Shown: positions 11,069 to 22,324 of the stretch, piece after piece
Numbering within the stretch: position 1 is the first letter of the stretch
How the letters are laid out: each line of letters begins with the position of its first letter
DNA from: Zancudomyces culisetae
Lineage: Eukaryota > Kickxellomycota > Harpellomycetes > Harpellales > Legeriomycetaceae
Direction of reading: 5' to 3'
Assembly: GCA_001969505.1 (NCBI GenBank)
Contig: LSSK01000136.1
Span: 1 to 64,000, forward strand
Length of the DNA stretch: 64,000 nt
Program-made: the position numbers and the translations under genes
The notes under the pieces: model-generated
Databases searched by the model: none
What the model saw: only the letters and a program-made list of their open reading frames with translations
What the model was told of the DNA's origin: nothing

Positions 11069-11713
11069 TTCTCTTCGTTTTTTTTTTGACAGTACGGGTC
11101 GTGATTTTAGGGTTCGATTCAAAAGCGGAAAAAACGTTTTATTGAAATTTATATCAACTATACCCGAAAAAAATGTGGTAGTTGATGTTTCTAGTACATA
11201 TATTGGCCAACAAGTGAAACATTATTTAGTTATTTTTATTTGCAATATAGAGGGTGATGTTTCATCAAGCTAATTGGCTTTAAAGGCATGGCCCGAAATT
11301 GCGTTAATTAAAGTAGTAAGTAAAATAAGAAGGGTTTCAATCAAGCATACAAATTTCATTTTTATGGTGGGAGGGGAAAACCCATGTATATTCATATGGA
11401 CCAAAAGAAAAAAAAGGCCCACAAAAAAATCAGACTGGCGAGAATTCAAATAAATATTGGTGTTGTAAAAAAAAAAGTTAGTTTCGTGAAAAGCGAGTTG
11501 TAATAACACCGCAATGAGACAAAAATTATACTTACAAAAAAAATTTGTATAGCGGCATGCTATTACTGGGAAAAAAGGCTAGTTATTGCATTTAAATATT
11601 CAAAACGATTTAAAACTGTGGAATAGGTGTAGCATATTTGGCATTGAGTAAAACGATAATCAGGGTTTTTTGTAGATGCACCTTTTTGTTGTGTTCTAAA
11701 AATAGTTTGTAAA

Positions 11714-14442
11714 ATGACAGTAGTTGGTAAGTACATTGGCCTAGCTGTATATAAATTATCCAGTGCCAAGGACAATATACTTTTGATACGGTTTTTAATA
11801 CTGGTTGTTGGCAGAAAAATTCGACAAAATTAGAAAACAGTTCTACTCGAATGATTATCAATCGCTGGAAATAATAATAGAAATATCAACGATCGAGATC
11901 TAAAGTAATTTTTTTTTAAAAATATTGTAGGCCTTGATATCGGAACATTTCAGACAGTAGTGGGCGTTGCAAAGAATCGAGGAGTCGATATTTTACTAAA
12001 TGAATTCTCAAATAGAACCACGCCGTAAGTTATTACTCAAATATTTGTATATGCACATCTTTGAGATGGATTTCTGCTTCTCTCTAAAGTGTTCACACCT
12101 TTATTCGTATATTTTGTGAACGAATTCATTAATTCAATTTATTTTTTTGTCTTTTCTGTCGTACAGGAGTTGTTCACAGATTTATTTATAAAGATATAAG
12201 AGCCATTTAGTAGAATGAATATATAAAATTGAATACGAATAAGGCAAAGAGTAGCCGATGGCCAACCAAAAATGATACTAACTAAAAAATGATGTACAAC
12301 CTTAGAACGATATTGTCGTTTGGACCTACTAGAAGATATTTCGGGGAGATGGCAAGAGGTTTTGAGACGAATAACAATTACAGTACATTCAAAAACTTCC
12401 TCAGGGTTATAGGGAGAAAGTTGAGTGACAATGATGTTCTTGAAATAGAAGGCAAGTACATCGATGGTGAGATGCTCATGGTAGATGACGAGATCGGATT
12501 CGAGGTCATGTACCGGGGTGAAAAATCACGATTTTCTACGACGCAGCTTTTAGGGATGTATCTAAATTTATTGAAGGAAAATGCGGATAAAATTTCGGGA
12601 ACAAGTATGTCCGAGGTAGTTCTGGCAGTTCCCACATGGTTTAATGATGTACAGAGAAGGAGTGTGATACGAGCTTGTCAAACAGCAACAATTAACTGCC
12701 TAGGATTATTAAATGAAAATACGGCAGCGGCTTTGAGTTATGCTCTTGATAAGCTAAAACTTGAAGGGAGTGATAGCCAGGTGGTCGTTTTTGTAAACAT
12801 GGGGTATAGTAACTTTACTGTATCGATTGTGGAGTTTAGTGCACAAAAATTGAAGGTGCGCTCATCAAGATGTGCGAAAAACTGTGGGGGGAGGGATTTA
12901 GACATGGCGTTATTTAAGTATGTAAAGAGGATTATAAAAAACAAGTATAAAGTCGATATAGAAGATCTTAAAAAGGCAAAAATACGGCTTATGAAGGAGT
13001 GTGAGCGAGTAAAAAAAATACTGTCAGCCAACCAGAGCGCCAATTTGGTAATAGAAAACATTATCGATGATGTGGATATCAATGAAACAATTACGAGGGA
13101 AGAGTTTGAAGAAATTATTAAAAAAGTGCTGAAACATACGAAAACTCCCTTGAAGGAAGTATTGAGCGATGCTGAAATGGAAGTCAAGGATGTTGATGTC
13201 GTGGAGGCGATTGGTGGAACAATTAGAATCCCAGCCGTAAAAAATAGTATTTCCAAATTTTTTAAACAGGCTATAAAGTTTAGTATGAACATGGAAGAAG
13301 CAGTTGCACGGGGGTGTACTCTATATAGTGCCATTCTGTCTCCAAAGTATAAGACAGTGGATTTTAAAATCAGTGACATTACAAGCTATGGTATTTCGTT
13401 TAGGAGTGATGTATACAAAACAATACATAGCAGCGTGGAACCGGTATATAGACCACATTGTTATTTTCCAGTGAGCAAAACACTAACGTTCTGTACGAAT
13501 CGGTCGTTTATTGTACATGCGGTATATCAAGACTCCGGTAACACAGAAAATGATAAAGATATCTCCATACTCAGATTTAAGGTCTGCGGAGTTGAAGGCG
13601 CTGCAAAGGGAATAAATACACCTATAATAAAAGTAGCGACGTATTTGACACGCAATGGAACGTTAGTAATAGGAAATGCAACTCTTTGTAAAAAGTTTAA
13701 CGATAGTGCTATCGGAATGGACGGAATTCCGCAAATTAGCCTGGATGAGTGTCAACTGGATTCGAAAAATACTCATACAGACAGACTTAGGCGGATAACT
13801 GAACTGAAAGTGGAGATAACTTCCCAGAATTTTTCGAATAGCAGGCTGCTTGAATATATTAATACAGAAAGCAAAATGTTGGATGCAGATAAAAACTCTA
13901 TATTGACCGAAAACGCCAAAAATAATCTGGAAGAGTATATATATGAAATTGGCGATAAGCTAAAAGGCGAATATCTTGAATATGTTGCACCTGACCAATT
14001 GGAGTCTTATCAAGATTCGCTTAGCAAAACTCAAAAGTGGTTGTATACTGAAGACGCAACCAAAGCAGATTATTCCATACTTAGCAACAAGCTCAATAGA
14101 CTCAAGTCCTTTGGCGATTCTGTAGTTGAGCGTGCCAATGATCACATCGAGCTAACTACCGCCATAAAGTCATTTGAAGATCAGCTTTTAAAATGGGCAG
14201 AGTTTTTACACAATCCACCAGCTGAACATAGGAGCTTATCAAAGTCGGCTAAAAAAAAGATCTCAGGCATACTGGATCGGAATTCTGATTGGCTCAAAAA
14301 ACTGGCACAGCGACAAACAGGCTTAAGCTTGTATGAGCCACCAGTTATGAACTCACGGATGGTTCTTAGAGAATTGGATAAGATGAATAAATCTATAGGA
14401 GAGTCATTGAAAAAGACATCAAGCTTCTTTTTTTACTCTTGA
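11714..14442 (+). CDS. Hsp110/Sse1-type cytosolic chaperone, 3 exons
   Basis: This is an Hsp70-superfamily nucleotide-exchange factor and holdase for cytosolic Hsp70. Exon 1 is only 13 nt (11714-11726, MTVV plus one base, donor G|GTAAGT), exon 2 is 11931-12024 and exon 3 is 12306-14442; phases join to give 747 residues (Sse1 is about 690). Exon 2 encodes GLDIGTFQTVVGVAKNRGVD and NEFSNRTTP, the Hsp110 form of phosphate loop 1. Later come SFGPTRRYFGE, VVLAVPTWFNDVQRR, LLNENTAAALSYA, ERVKKILSANQSANLVIE and AIGGTIRIPAVK, all Hsp110-like. A substrate domain and a helical C-terminal bundle follow. There is no signal peptide, EEVD or ER-retention tail, so it is cytosolic. Divergence from yeast Sse1 is considerable, especially after residue 400. 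Confidence 0.92.
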
Positions 14443-15076
14443 TACTTATGTTTGCAAAAAAAGTTCCCATTTCCCACTTTCCATTTTTGCATTTTCTCCC
14501 ATTTTGTGTATATATTGATCTTGAAATAGCCTTAAGATAAATCTAGCAAGCTTATCCTTAATTTGTATTTAGTGTTTTACTGTAAATGTACAGTATAATA
14601 ATATCGTGGTTACCAGCTTCAAATGAGAATGAGTTTTAGAAAACTTGACGTTATGTGTGAGATGGCTAAGGACATTTATATCACATTTATTAAATTAATA
14701 TAAGCTATAGTCTATTCTCTTTGAAGTTTGGGGTGAGAAGAAAGAGGGGGAGGTGGGGGGCGGATAAAAAGAACATAGGGGGTGGTGTGCAAAAAACGCA
14801 CCGAAATTTCTGTGCTGGTTGTTATTTTATCCACATCCATGTGTTCAAACTTGTGCTTTAAAACTGTCTTTATGATACAGCAAAACGTGTTAATTTGTAT
14901 AGTGATGAAAAAGGCCTAGTTTATGTAATAATTAATATTTCAACTCCAGAAATGGATATAAATTCATAAAGCAAAAAGAAAGCAAGCTATAACAATAAAA
15001 ACAAACACTAGATACAGCAATAGGCCAGCATAGTACAAATTTGAAAAGCAGGTATATTCCAGAAAAGAACGAAAAA
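14443..15076. other. Intergenic region between Hsp110 and Mios genes
   Basis: This is AT-rich with a G-rich patch (GGGGAGGTGGGGGG) near 14747-14760. It contains the 3' end of the Hsp110 transcript and the Mios promoter. No further gene was seen. Confidence 0.5.
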
Positions 15077-18000
15077 ATGATCCAAGATCTTGCTGAGCTA
15101 GTAGATTCGCCATTAGACACCGACGACCGCTTTCTCTTGTATACCCAAAATCGATTAAAATTATACAAAAAGGAACAAAATCCAGATAAAAGTGTAAGGG
15201 TAGAAAAACTGGACAGTCTTAAACTCGAGGAGCCAATATGTTGTTTAGACTGGAGCCGGAGAATTTGTTTTGGCTACGGAATCCTAGCAACGGGAACTAA
15301 AACTGGGTCTGTAGATTTGAGATTGATCGAGCAATTGCATGATGAAAACCGCATGAAGCAACAAAGACAATATGGACGCAATAAAAAGATAGGTAAAGGG
15401 GATGAATCTGGGCGCGACAGCAATATATCCAAAGTACACAAAAGCAAGGAGTCTAACAGACGAAAGTTATGTGTAAAACAAGAGGAACATGCTCCTCTTG
15501 AACAAAAGGATATATTTTTTAAACACAGCTTAAATATGATACAACAAAGCGGACGAAAAACCAATGCAGTTAAATTCAATGATTTAGATGGGATCAAATT
15601 GGCGGCTGGATTTAATAAACTGACAGGGCAGTCAAGTATAGTAGTGGTCGATATTATGCAGAAGATAGAAGAAAAGCAAATCTTAGTAGGATATGATGAT
15701 TTTTTGAGTGCTAGAACAGAGCGAGTATTAAAACAGCAGTATAGAAGGCGTGCAAGGAATAACTGGGGGAGTACAAGGCATAATCTGTCAGAGGGGATAA
15801 CGGTTGTAAAAGAATGGGAGGTGCAACAAGATTTGGGAATTGAATACACATTTACAGGGAATGGTAATGTAGGAGGGTCGGAGGAGATACAGATTTTGTA
15901 CGAACCACACTCGATAAAGTCTTTATGCTGGGTACCGCAAAGTAAGCATGCGTTGGTTGCTGGGTGTAAGGATGGTGCAGGTGTAATTAGGATGTACAGC
16001 ACGAATACACCAGGAAATTGTGAATCGCTAGTGTTCAATGAAGATGGCGGAAAAAAGGGGGCCATATATGGAATTGAGTTTGATCCATTTAACGAAAATA
16101 GGTTTTTGGCACATGACAAAAACAAAACGGTAAGGATCTACGACATACGATGGCCATCATCATCAATTAAGCTGAACTTGGACGAAATAATAAAATATGG
16201 GATTAAGCAGGTGCACTATTCCAAAAGTAAAAAGGATATAGTGGAGATACTTGGATTAAGGGAATACAAGATAGATATATGGAAAATTGATCAAGAAATC
16301 AAAGACAAGGCTGCTGTTGATCGCAATAACATTGTCCTTGATAATGAATATAGTAATTCATACGACAAAGAGTATGATGAAAAGCGTAATGTGACAACCA
16401 AAGGTAAAGAAATTGAGAATGGGATAGCGGTGGATACGCAAATTTCATATCCCGCGGATATCTTAATGCGTACACACTTGCATGTCAAAATTCCTAGCCA
16501 GTCACAATCACAGAAACAGAAGCAGAAACAGAAACAAAATAGCGAAAAGAAAAAAGGTAAACATGAATTTGCAAAGGAGAACGAGAATGAAAATAAAAGT
16601 GAAAATGAGGAGGATGGTAGCAATGAAGAGGGTATCCCATTTATTAATAGCTTTTTTAGTGGAATATCATGTGGAAAACATACTCAGAACAAGATAGAGT
16701 CTAAATACGGAAATGAAACCCCCAGACAAAAGAACACTAAACAACATGCGCATAGTTCAACATTAATAAACACGGAAAACGGCAAATGTGAAGAAAAGGT
16801 GTTGGTTTGTCTAAATAACGGCGAGTTATATGTGCTAGAAGAGCCAGGGAGTTATATATTTGACATTTCGCCGTCAGGAAAGATAGCAATTGCAGCTAAA
16901 GGGGATTTTAATGATCTGCAAGTTAAAAACAGAACATCTAGAGACATGAGTATCAGCATTCTTGATAATATTACCAGTGCTAACGTCGATTCAGGTGCTA
17001 ATGATGGTGGAGGTAGTAGTGGCGTTAATAGTAGGCAGTTTGTAGAAGTGTTAAACCCAGTTTTAGGAATGGGAAGTGAGGGAAATAGTGGAGATATAAG
17101 CGAGATAATGCGTAAGCGGGCACTGATAGGATATGGAGTGGATCTGGAGCACAATGCCACAATTTTTAAGTCAGGATCAACTCTGTTCGAGGTGTGGAGG
17201 TACCTGAGAAATGCAAATGCCTTGAAGAGAGAAAAGATTCTACTGGATCCTCAGACCGGAAAAGATGAGTCATTTTGTGGAATATATAACATGCTAATGT
17301 GTCATGGCAAATATCATGATCTGACAGATGATGGTTTACAGATTATCCATCAGGATATACTGGAAAGAAGTGCAGCTGTTTGTCCATTCTTGCAGAACCA
17401 AAAGATTCAAGGAGTAAAAACGGGCAGCTATCAAGTTCCAGTTGTTTATGAAGGATCCAAAAAAAACATCGAGCGGATGCTAGCCCTTATCATGCTCGGA
17501 TATCTCAAAGAAAGAGATGCTGTCTGCCACATAACACAAGATATAGTTGCTCGGAAGGAGTATGAGGTGGCAGCAGAAATGTGTGTGATGTATGGGGAAT
17601 ATGAACTGGCTATCGAGTCATTGGCAAAGTCAAACGGTACAAAATATCAAATGTTGATGTGTCTATTATCATCTCAGTTTGATGCTGAAGATAACCGGCT
17701 CATTCCATTTAAAAGGTGCACACCGCTGAATACACTTACGGTGGAGAAGTTGGCGGACGCTTTTGATTCCAATGACGTGATACTATCGATGCTAAGCTAT
17801 TTGAAATCAGGGAACTGGGGTACAGTACTGAAAAAAAGCAGATTATCGCTTACAAAGAAGCTTGTTATGGCTCTACGACTTTTAGATGATACCTCACTGG
17901 CCAGTCTGCTTGCAGAGTTGTACGTCGAGTGTTGTAATAAGGGAAAGATCGAGGGGCTTATTCTCACTGGAATACTTAACCATGGGTACTTGATACTACA

Positions 18001-19228
18001 AAAATATGTCGATTTAACAGGTGATGTCCAGACTGCCGCCTTAATTGGGATGCTTGAGCCGATCCAATACAACCGTACTACGAATTCCCCACAACTTGAC
18101 GAAAACAGTCACATTGTCATTTTTGAAAAGTATTACAGTCAATACAAGCACCTGCTAAACAAGTGGAGGTTATACAACCAGCGGTGCATTCTAGACGTGA
18201 AAATCAATCAACTTCGGACGACTTGGACTAATACCAGTGGAGAGTTCTATTCGAGTCAGTACTATAACCCTATTAGCTTTTTACTAAACCATGTAAATCC
18301 TGTTCAGATAAAATGCTCGTTTTGCAGAACTGGTATAGTCTATTTCAAAAAGTTCAAGATCCATCCCATTTTGGATTTCAAAAATAATCCCAAAGAGGCC
18401 GAAATTTTTGAGAACTTTTTTGACCTTTTCCCGGTTATCGACTATCAGAGTACAAAATCGGCAACACCAGCCGGAAGACTTGCCTCAGTATCAGGTAAGT
18501 ATGACCAGGCTCTTACTCATACTAAAAATTCCCTTTCGAGTTACCAAATGGGCACCAAAGAATTCAAACAAATCAACACAGCATCCGCTTTAGACACCAT
18601 CACTAACAGCAGTTCAAGTGCCAAAAACACTACCCTTGATTCCAGTAGCAGCAAAGCCACCGAAAACAGTAAATCAAATGGTACCCAACCTGTTACACGG
18701 AAGCAATCGACTAAAGCTGCTGCAAAAAAATCCCTTTATAGGGACGATTCGTTATCCTCAGCTAGTGGGTTTGACAGGAGGCAAAATATCGCACATGAGT
18801 TTATTTCACAACATACTTTGCCCTCCACACCCAATTCTATAGCCAATATAAACAAGGTAGGCAACAAATTTAGCAAGCATTCAATTTCAACAGCAACAAC
18901 AACAACAGAAGCTACTCCAGCTTCCAATACCAACGGTGTCGGAAACAGTGTTTATTCCAGAGCCATCTACACGCACTGTCCCAAATGTTCCAACCTGCTA
19001 CCGTCCTGCTCAGTTTGTAGATTAACTCTGGGAACATCGCAAATCAACAACGCCGCCAGTTCACTCAACCATCTTAGCGATAGTACTGGTACCAATAAGA
19101 TTGATTTTTGGTTTTCATGGTGCCAGTCCTGTGGGCATGGTGGCCACTACTCACATTTGTCTCTGTGGTTTGATAAGAATTCTTTTTGTCCGGTTCCTCA
19201 ATGTAACTGCCAGTGTTATTCTTTATAA
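15077..19228 (+). CDS. GATOR2/SEA complex subunit Mios (Sea4) homologue
   Basis: Mios/Sea4 is a core subunit of GATOR2 (SEACAT), which promotes TORC1 activation at the vacuole or lysosome in response to amino acids. The first ATG in the frame, 15077, gives 1383 residues; human Mios is 875 and yeast Sea4 about 1040. An N-terminal WD40-like propeller holds divergent insertions, including a Lys/Gln repeat near residues 475-490 (QSQKQKQKQKQ). An alpha-solenoid follows (LALIMLGYLKERDAV, YEVAAEMCVMYGEYELAIE). The C-terminus is the diagnostic zinc module: THCPKCSNLLPSCSVCRLTL, then WFSWCQSCGHGGHYSHLSLW and CPVPQCNCQC at the very end. A Ser/Thr-rich linker precedes the zinc module and contains a perfect internal splice donor (see findings). 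No intron is needed for the frame. Confidence 0.92.
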   Translation: MIQDLAELVDSPLDTDDRFLLYTQNRLKLYKKEQNPDKSVRVEKLDSLKLEEPICCLDWSRRICFGYGILATGTKTGSVDLRLIEQLHDENRMKQQRQYGRNKKIGKGDESGRDSNISKVHKSKESNRRKLCVKQEEHAPLEQKDIFFKHSLNMIQQSGRKTNAVKFNDLDGIKLAAGFNKLTGQSSIVVVDIMQKIEEKQILVGYDDFLSARTERVLKQQYRRRARNNWGSTRHNLSEGITVVKEWEVQQDLGIEYTFTGNGNVGGSEEIQILYEPHSIKSLCWVPQSKHALVAGCKDGAGVIRMYSTNTPGNCESLVFNEDGGKKGAIYGIEFDPFNENRFLAHDKNKTVRIYDIRWPSSSIKLNLDEIIKYGIKQVHYSKSKKDIVEILGLREYKIDIWKIDQEIKDKAAVDRNNIVLDNEYSNSYDKEYDEKRNVTTKGKEIENGIAVDTQISYPADILMRTHLHVKIPSQSQSQKQKQKQKQNSEKKKGKHEFAKENENENKSENEEDGSNEEGIPFINSFFSGISCGKHTQNKIESKYGNETPRQKNTKQHAHSSTLINTENGKCEEKVLVCLNNGELYVLEEPGSYIFDISPSGKIAIAAKGDFNDLQVKNRTSRDMSISILDNITSANVDSGANDGGGSSGVNSRQFVEVLNPVLGMGSEGNSGDISEIMRKRALIGYGVDLEHNATIFKSGSTLFEVWRYLRNANALKREKILLDPQTGKDESFCGIYNMLMCHGKYHDLTDDGLQIIHQDILERSAAVCPFLQNQKIQGVKTGSYQVPVVYEGSKKNIERMLALIMLGYLKERDAVCHITQDIVARKEYEVAAEMCVMYGEYELAIESLAKSNGTKYQMLMCLLSSQFDAEDNRLIPFKRCTPLNTLTVEKLADAFDSNDVILSMLSYLKSGNWGTVLKKSRLSLTKKLVMALRLLDDTSLASLLAELYVECCNKGKIEGLILTGILNHGYLILQKYVDLTGDVQTAALIGMLEPIQYNRTTNSPQLDENSHIVIFEKYYSQYKHLLNKWRLYNQRCILDVKINQLRTTWTNTSGEFYSSQYYNPISFLLNHVNPVQIKCSFCRTGIVYFKKFKIHPILDFKNNPKEAEIFENFFDLFPVIDYQSTKSATPAGRLASVSGKYDQALTHTKNSLSSYQMGTKEFKQINTASALDTITNSSSSAKNTTLDSSSSKATENSKSNGTQPVTRKQSTKAAAKKSLYRDDSLSSASGFDRRQNIAHEFISQHTLPSTPNSIANINKVGNKFSKHSISTATTTTEATPASNTNGVGNSVYSRAIYTHCPKCSNLLPSCSVCRLTLGTSQINNAASSLNHLSDSTGTNKIDFWFSWCQSCGHGGHYSHLSLWFDKNSFCPVPQCNCQCYSL

Positions 19229-19544
19229 TGTGTGTTTAAATGTACTTGTTAGTTTAATATTGTTTATGCATTTTATTTCAGATATTTAGAGATGATTACT
19301 TTTAAATACACACCCTTAAAGCATGGTTTGTTGGTTTGGTATATTTTGAATGTATTTGGTTTGGAGTGATTTGATTTGAAGTGATTTGATTGGAGTATAG
19401 CAGTCAAAAGTCAACATCATTGCATTTTTGTTTGTTGTTATTGTGTTCTTTGGCATTCATTTCTATTAAATATGAAGCATTAACACAAATACCAACACAA
19501 ATAATAAACAAAGCGAGAGCGAAAAGGTACGATCGAACTTCGAA
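19229..19544. other. Short intergenic region with TTTGG/TTTGAT-rich degenerate repeat
   Basis: Between Mios and taspase, both on the plus strand. The stretch 19323-19394 is a degenerate GGTTTG/GATTTGA repeat. No gene was seen. Confidence 0.5.
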
Positions 19545-21794
19545 ATGTCAAACAAGGCCAGATACTGTGTGGCTGTGCACATTGGGGCAGGTAAATTGCA
19601 TCGCGTTTGGTGCTTGCATTCACAAATAAATAAATTTAGAAACCAGCTTCAAAGCACATGTCTTGAACGCAACCAGAAAACATTTATTTGCAAATTTTGT
19701 ATTCGATTATGTTCTAATTCATTACAAACGGTGGTGGGTGGGAATGTGTGAATACAACAAAAAGGTACTCATAAAAAGTCTTTAGAAGCTCAATACAAAT
19801 TGGCAATTAAAAAGTAAGGCACCATTAATTATGACTATTTATACTCATTTCTAATACAAAGAGGATAAACTGCGCTTAAAACGGCAACTATCGATATCTT
19901 CTTGTGATACAAAAAATGTACGTAGTACGAGTGGGGGGAAAGAGTTGCCACGTATCTCTATATTTATCTTTCATCAAGTTTTAAAAACTGTACTATGTAT
20001 TGTTAATATAAAACCATTGATTATCATACACATATATCATTTTTTTTCTTACTTTTTAACATTTAGAGCTTGTGAATCAGCGTCATATGCATTAGAGCAA
20101 GGGAAAAGTTGCGAAGAGGGCGTTGCATTGGCGATCAAAGAGTTGGAAGTAAATTTTTTCACTAGGTGTATAACCACCATGTTTCTAGTTATGGCTTATT
20201 TATATTAAACAGAGTGTGTATGTAAATAGGATTTTCCGCTAACCAATGCGGGAAGAGGATCAAACCTAACGCGAAACGGAAATGTGGAATGTGACGCTAG
20301 TATTATGCGTTCAGTTGATGGGGCCTTTGGTGCAGTTGGTGCAGCATCAGGCAAGTGATACACATATATTTATATATCGCATATATACTTATTCGCATTT
20401 TTTTTCTCTCAGAGAGGTTTTTGGTATCTTTGCTGCTTTATTTTTATTTATTTATTATATAGTTTTAAAAAAGTACAAAACTTGTCATGTTACAGGTATA
20501 ATCAATCCAATTATTGTGGCTAAAGAAATAATGACCCAAGAGGCAAATGGTGAATATAGTAACGAGTGTGGCTTGATAACACCATTGTAAGTTGCATACC
20601 ACACACTAATAGTATATATATTATGGTACACCCGACCCATTAATACGGCGTTGTTAAGGGATCACTTGTATTTTTGTGTAGGGGTTGGCGTAGGGTGAAA
20701 TAACAGCAACAACATTAATAATAATAATAATGATAGGATGCTCACAGGGAACGGGGCATTACTTTATGCAGTGGAGCGCGGACTTCAGACAACATTGGAC
20801 AAATCATATTTTATTACCGAAAAATCGGAACATCAATACAAAGTATACAAAGAAATCCTATCCGAAAAGCGAAAACAAGATCAAAGGTACCTAGAACAAG
20901 AAAACAAAACGATTGAGACAAAGGGCATTGTTGATATTGATGAGATTTTGCAAGATACAGTCGGTGCAGTTTGTATAGATAGTTTTGGAAATATATGCTC
21001 TGGAGTGAGTTCGGGTGGAATAGCATTAAAGAGGGAAGGTCGCGTAGGAGAAGCAGCGATATATGGGGCAGGGTGTTGGGCTCAGCAAGAGTTTCACGAC
21101 CAATTCGAAACTCCAATTCAAACCCAAAGCAATGTAGGTTTAAACAAAAATAAGGTTCAAGGTGGTGAAGAAAAGGATAAGTGTGTTATCCAAAACCCGA
21201 GATTGAAAAATTCAAGGTTAAATTTAGAAGAACAGAAAATGAACAATCAAAAAGCGGAAAACGACAGGCATCATTCAAGTAAACTTACTATTGGGACCAG
21301 TATTACGGGAACTGGCGAGCAAATTATGCGTGTTTGGTTTGCAAAGGTGTTGGTAAACCAAATGTCAGCTCTTGGAAGCACAAACGCTGAAGCACATATT
21401 GAAAAACACGGTAATTATGGTAATCATGATGGTGATGATGCCAGTAGTGATGCTGATAGTGATAGTGATAGTGATAGTGATAGTGGCGATAATGGTGATG
21501 GTATTGAAGCGTTTCGTCGGTGTTTTGTACAAGAGTTTATGGGTAAGTCATGTCCAGCACTGATGCGTAAAATCCTAATTATGCTTTGTAAACTGTTTTG
21601 TTTTGTTTTTGTTTTTGTTCTTGTTTTTGTTTTTTTTTTCTTTGGTAAAATATCACAATGGTATGAGTATCAAATCTATAGAAAACCCCGCTCTTGAAAA
21701 ATATTCCCGACGTAGTGTGGGTGCCATTTTATTACGGAATGAAAGTACCACAGGACAAAACCAGCGCGACAGTGATTTGGGTAATGGAATTTAG
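19545..21794 (+). CDS. Taspase-1-like threonine aspartase (Ntn hydrolase), 7 exons
   Basis: This is a member of the asparaginase-2/taspase branch, made as a proenzyme that cleaves itself and then cuts protein substrates after Asp. Exons are 19545-19590, 19765-19813, 20067-20148, 20230-20350, 20496-20586, 20737-21542 and 21682-21794, giving 435 residues with consistent phases. Landmarks are [48 protein letters not shown], and the autocleavage site LQD|TVGAV, where T204 becomes the nucleophile. These are followed by [27 protein letters not shown] and GTGEQIMR. This matches taspase 1 rather than glycosylasparaginase or L-asparaginase. Intron 4 has a GC donor (CAG|GCAAGT). An inserted acidic (DS)n loop sits near residue 370. 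Substrates in fungi are unknown to me. Confidence 0.92.
21440..21500 (+). repeat. GATAGT hexamer repeat coding an Asp-Ser run
   Basis: Tandem GATAGT units inside taspase exon 6 encode DSDSDSDS flanked by further acidic residues. The array sits in a surface loop between the conserved GTGEQIMR segment and the C-terminal strand, so it is unlikely to disturb the fold. Confidence 0.8.
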
Positions 21795-22324
21795 TTTTGG
21801 AATATGTTTTATTTCAAGTATATAACCATAACCGTTAAAGGCATTTTAAAACTAGTCGTAAGCATAACCATTGATTGATACAATAGAGCTGTATGTCGGG
21901 TATAGTACAAATAGCATGGTTAGTGCGATATGGCTTATTTATTCATTTATATATATATGTGTATGTCTGTTTTAGTTCTTGTTTTTATTATTTTAGTATA
22001 AAAATCTAAACGTTAAATACATGCATGAAACCTAGGGCTTTGGATACAAAAGTAGTGGTATGAAAAAACCCTTTGCAAAAATAGCTAGAAACAACACCTG
22101 TTACACCAAGGACAGAACCAACCATGTTTGTGTTGAAGTATATTCTGTAAATTTAGAATAACTTGGCATGAGGACTAGTCCAGCAGAGTAGTATAGATAA
22201 AGAACTTTATTTTGTCATTTACAACCTTTCATTTCGTAAAGCTTTTATAAGATAGTAATATTAAATGAGCTCAGTAAATAAAAACGAAAAATTGTTAGTT
22301 GTAAAATAAAAATATTTTTTTTTA
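21795..22324. other. Convergent 3' region between taspase and LHS1
   Basis: AT-rich 3' flanks of two converging genes. No supported gene was found. Confidence 0.5.

Larger units (their letters stand above)
9466..11713. other. Gene-poor divergent region between MPC2 and the Hsp110 gene
   Basis: About 2.2 kb of AT-rich DNA holds no gene that I can support. It contains a (TTTTA)n microsatellite near 10456-10492, a GGGAGAGA-type purine patch near 10515, and a CACCT pentamer repeat at 11045-11068. Short frames at 9781-9987 (+) and 11270-11509 (-) look random. The right end is the promoter side of the Hsp110 gene. Confidence 0.5.

Noticed and set aside
11108-11120. GGGTTCGATTC, a tRNA B-box-like sequence
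   Set aside because: No A box, acceptor stem or anticodon arm can be built around it.
15041-15076. An upstream TTG start for Mios
   Set aside because: Fungal nuclear genes start at ATG. The first in-frame ATG is 15077 and keeps the whole propeller.
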